In this document: positions 61,996 to 64,000 of the stretch, in pieces | Position numbering within the stretch: the first letter of the stretch is position 1 | How the letters are laid out: each line of letters begins with the position of its first letter | Source: Nitrospirales bacterium | GTDB lineage: Bacteria; Nitrospirota; Nitrospiria; Nitrospirales; UBA8639 | Direction of reading: 5' to 3' | DNA length: 64,000 nucleotides | Assembly (NCBI GenBank): GCA_029261235.1 | Contig: JAJDBS010000079.1 | Span: forward strand, 1-64,000 | Notes under the pieces: generated by a model | Told to the model about the DNA's origin: nothing | Databases searched by the model: none | Seen by the model: only the letters and a program-made list of their open reading frames with translations | Position numbers and translations under genes: made by a program

Positions 61996-64000
61996 ATGAA
62001 CGACAAGACTCTGAATCAACAGTTTTTCATCAACAAAGGAAAAAAACCAAAGATCTTGCTTGTTCCATTGGAAGCGAATTCCTGGACCAATGCTCGGGGT
62101 CTACCTCATTCTTTAAATTTTGGGTATGTCGATGGATTAGAGGCTAATGGCGTGGAATGTCTTATGATTCCTGCCCAGCTTATGGGAGAAAAACCTATCT
62201 CTGAACTGTCGTCGACATCCTGGCTTAGGCATATTAAAACCATTTGTGCAGGACACGAGTTTGATCAGGTTTGGTTCGAGATGGTGCATAGTTATCTCGA
62301 TGATGTTTTTTTAGATTGGATCGTCACTCGAGTGCCTGTCCGTCTGGGTTGTATGTATGAAAATTTTGAGATTTCTGAGGACGAGTATGCCCAAAATCCG
62401 GAAGGCGCAGAAAGAAGAAAGGCCAATGTCTCCAAGCATTTGCCCTATGCCACGCATGTGATGGTTATCGATGAACATGAGGTCGAGAAAGTTCGGGCTG
62501 GTACGGGCAAACCCACCATTTGGTTTCCAAATGGAATAGCTTCACGTTTTATCTGTGATACACCATTGCCTAGTTCCAATGCTCATGCGGTCTTTTTTGG
62601 TGCGTTGTATAGTAAGCGACAAGGGTGGCTGGATCATCCTGAATTGGAAAATTTGTTTGTTCGTCCCAATACGTCTCCAGAAGTTGCTACCAAATTCCCA
62701 GAACTATTTGACGAACTTCAGATCGTGACTCAACAAAATCTTGGCATAAGAAACGACATTGATCATCATGATCTTACTCAATATTTGAATGCCCTAAAAC
62801 CCATACGAGAACAGTGTACTTCACTCTTTTTGTCTGGTCTTCAGGCTGGCTGTGCCGTGGTGAACCTTCCTCAATTTGCTAGGGTCTATGCCAGTAGAGT
62901 CGTCGAGGGAATGGCTGCCGGACGCCCAGTCATTGCGGCCGAGATTCCTGACAGTCCACGAGCAAAAGTATTATTCGAGGATGGAAAGGAAATTCTTTTG
63001 TTCCGGTCAGATGATCCTACTCAGTTGTCCCATCATATTCGTCGGATTCAACATGATCCGGAATTTGCTCGTCGAATTGCCGCCAATGCTCAGCACAGAC
63101 TTCGGTCGTGTTACACCAGTGAAATCCTGGTTGGCCAGGTTCTTCATTGGCTAGAAACGGGGCAAGTACCAATCTTCGAGGATAGAGACCGTTTACCATC
63201 ACTTAGGAAAACGGTTGGAGTAAAGACGTTGAAACAACATTCTTCAAATCATCAAGATCCACCTGGAACTCACCAACATGACAAGCTCCATTGGCTATCT
63301 TTTCAGCAAGTAAAAAATAGCACTCAAGCTTTGAGTGAACCGTTTCTGCAATGGGTTCGGGATGTTGGCCATGTCGATGTGTTTATTGAGACCGGAACAT
63401 TTCTTGGCGATACCGCGGAAATTGCAAGTAGGGTTTTCAGCGAAGTTCACACTATTGAATTGAGCGATGAGATCTACCAGAAGGCCCAAAAACGTCTTGA
63501 ACGATATGTGAACTGCCACGCTCATAGGGGAGACTCGCCGATCGTTTTGGAACGCATCCTTCCCCATATTAAAGGGAATATTCTTTTTTGGCTTGATGGT
63601 CATTACAGCGGAGGAATTACCGCTAAGACCAATAAGAATACCCCGATTCTTGATGAATTATTGGCCACCGAGAAAAGTGGTCTCACTGATCCGTTCATCC
63701 TCATTGATGATATTCGACTTTTTCAGAAGACCTCTGATCAATTTATTTCGGAATCGTCTCTTGATGGGTACCCGACAGTCCATGAAGTTTGGATGGCCAT
63801 CAAACGTTTGGGCTCCAACTACCAACTTGCCATTATTGGGGATAGTGCATTGTTCTATCCCAAACATACTGGCATTGTCGTGTCTTCTGTTGTCGAAGGC
63901 TGCACGATGAGCAGACTCTTTGACGGAGACAGTCTTGCCCTTGAAAGTGTTCTTGCAGGTGAAAATGCGATTGTTCAAGCAAGCGGGGTGGAGTTGGAGG
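61996..64000 (+). CDS. Glycosyltransferase fused to a methyltransferase-like domain, 3' partial
   Basis: The frame is open from ATG 61996 to the window end, 668 codons and continuing, and is missing from the ORF track because it has no stop inside. Residues about 15-385 look like a CgeB-type glycosyltransferase: a long N-terminal half with YENFEISEDEYAQNPEG, then a C-terminal half with YASRVVEGMAAGRPVIAAEIPDS. After a linker (about 390-440), a class I SAM-fold domain starts: DVFIETGTFLGDTAEIASRVF, IELSDEIYQKAQKRL, ILFWLDGHYSGG, ILIDDIR. It likely glycosylates a surface target and may modify the sugar. CGAGG lies upstream of the ATG. Confidence 0.8.
   Translation, partial: MNDKTLNQQFFINKGKKPKILLVPLEANSWTNARGLPHSLNFGYVDGLEANGVECLMIPAQLMGEKPISELSSTSWLRHIKTICAGHEFDQVWFEMVHSYLDDVFLDWIVTRVPVRLGCMYENFEISEDEYAQNPEGAERRKANVSKHLPYATHVMVIDEHEVEKVRAGTGKPTIWFPNGIASRFICDTPLPSSNAHAVFFGALYSKRQGWLDHPELENLFVRPNTSPEVATKFPELFDELQIVTQQNLGIRNDIDHHDLTQYLNALKPIREQCTSLFLSGLQAGCAVVNLPQFARVYASRVVEGMAAGRPVIAAEIPDSPRAKVLFEDGKEILLFRSDDPTQLSHHIRRIQHDPEFARRIAANAQHRLRSCYTSEILVGQVLHWLETGQVPIFEDRDRLPSLRKTVGVKTLKQHSSNHQDPPGTHQHDKLHWLSFQQVKNSTQALSEPFLQWVRDVGHVDVFIETGTFLGDTAEIASRVFSEVHTIELSDEIYQKAQKRLERYVNCHAHRGDSPIVLERILPHIKGNILFWLDGHYSGGITAKTNKNTPILDELLATEKSGLTDPFILIDDIRLFQKTSDQFISESSLDGYPTVHEVWMAIKRLGSNYQLAIIGDSALFYPKHTGIVVSSVVEGCTMSRLFDGDSLALESVLAGENAIVQASGVELE

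Overview
The window is a motility and signalling island from a Gram-negative, flagellated bacterium (P-ring, L-ring and periplasmic haem proteins are encoded). Nearly all genes lie on the + strand. The gene content (several chemosensory sets, c-type haem chemoreceptors, FliW/CsrA, sigma-54-like promoters) and the intergenic heptad repeats remind me of Nitrospirota such as Nitrospira. That assignment is an inference from style and no marker gene here proves it.

Layout. (1) 1-4.9 kb: two chemoreceptors with near-identical signalling domains and a shared C-terminal FFEEF tail, then a small periplasmic c-haem protein of the same sensor family. (2) 5.1-24.4 kb: a frameshifted DUF420 membrane gene, then a first chemosensory set: cheR, cheD, cheB, a receptor-like protein with a CheZ-like motif, a CheA with a duplicated HPt unit, cheW, a dCache receptor, cheY, a second cheB and cheR, and a CheX-type phosphatase. 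A c-di-GMP/phosphorelay set follows (PilZ, STAS, HD-GYP, BarA-like hybrid kinase), then a small MerR/excisionase-type DNA-binding protein. (3) 24.9-35.3 kb: a second set: cheY, cheZ, cheA, cheV, two receptors, a third cheB, cheW. (4) 35.3-45.8 kb: motAB and flgF-G-A-H-I-J-M-N-K-L, with a strong sigma-54-type promoter before flgF. (5) 45.9-50.1 kb: a response-regulator diguanylate cyclase, a hybrid kinase, fliW and csrA. (6) 50.3-64 kb: a sugar-nucleotide/glycan cluster: epimerase, heptose-type guanylyltransferase and kinase, GDP-fucose-synthase-like reductase, a DegT-fold enzyme with His in place of the PLP lysine (ColD-like 3-dehydratase), a class I aminotransferase, two radical SAM proteins, an acetolactate-synthase-like ThDP enzyme, and a large open gene (absent from the ORF track) that fuses a glycosyltransferase to a methyltransferase-like domain.

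How it fits together. Receptors report to two CheA kinases. CheY/CheV outputs act on the MotAB-driven flagellum and are reset by CheX and CheZ. Two CheR, three CheB and one CheD adapt the receptors. c-di-GMP enzymes and FliW/CsrA tie motility to attachment and flagellin supply. The glycan cluster probably decorates flagellin or a surface polysaccharide with an unusual deoxy and possibly carbon-branched sugar.

The most unusual non-coding structure is a family of about fifteen long, imperfect inverted repeats built of 7-base units (consensus about GTRARRN). They sit in gene-gene gaps from 1.6 to 41.7 kb, always with the purine-rich arm first, and none is seen in the glycan cluster. No tRNA, rRNA, CRISPR array or complete insertion sequence was seen.
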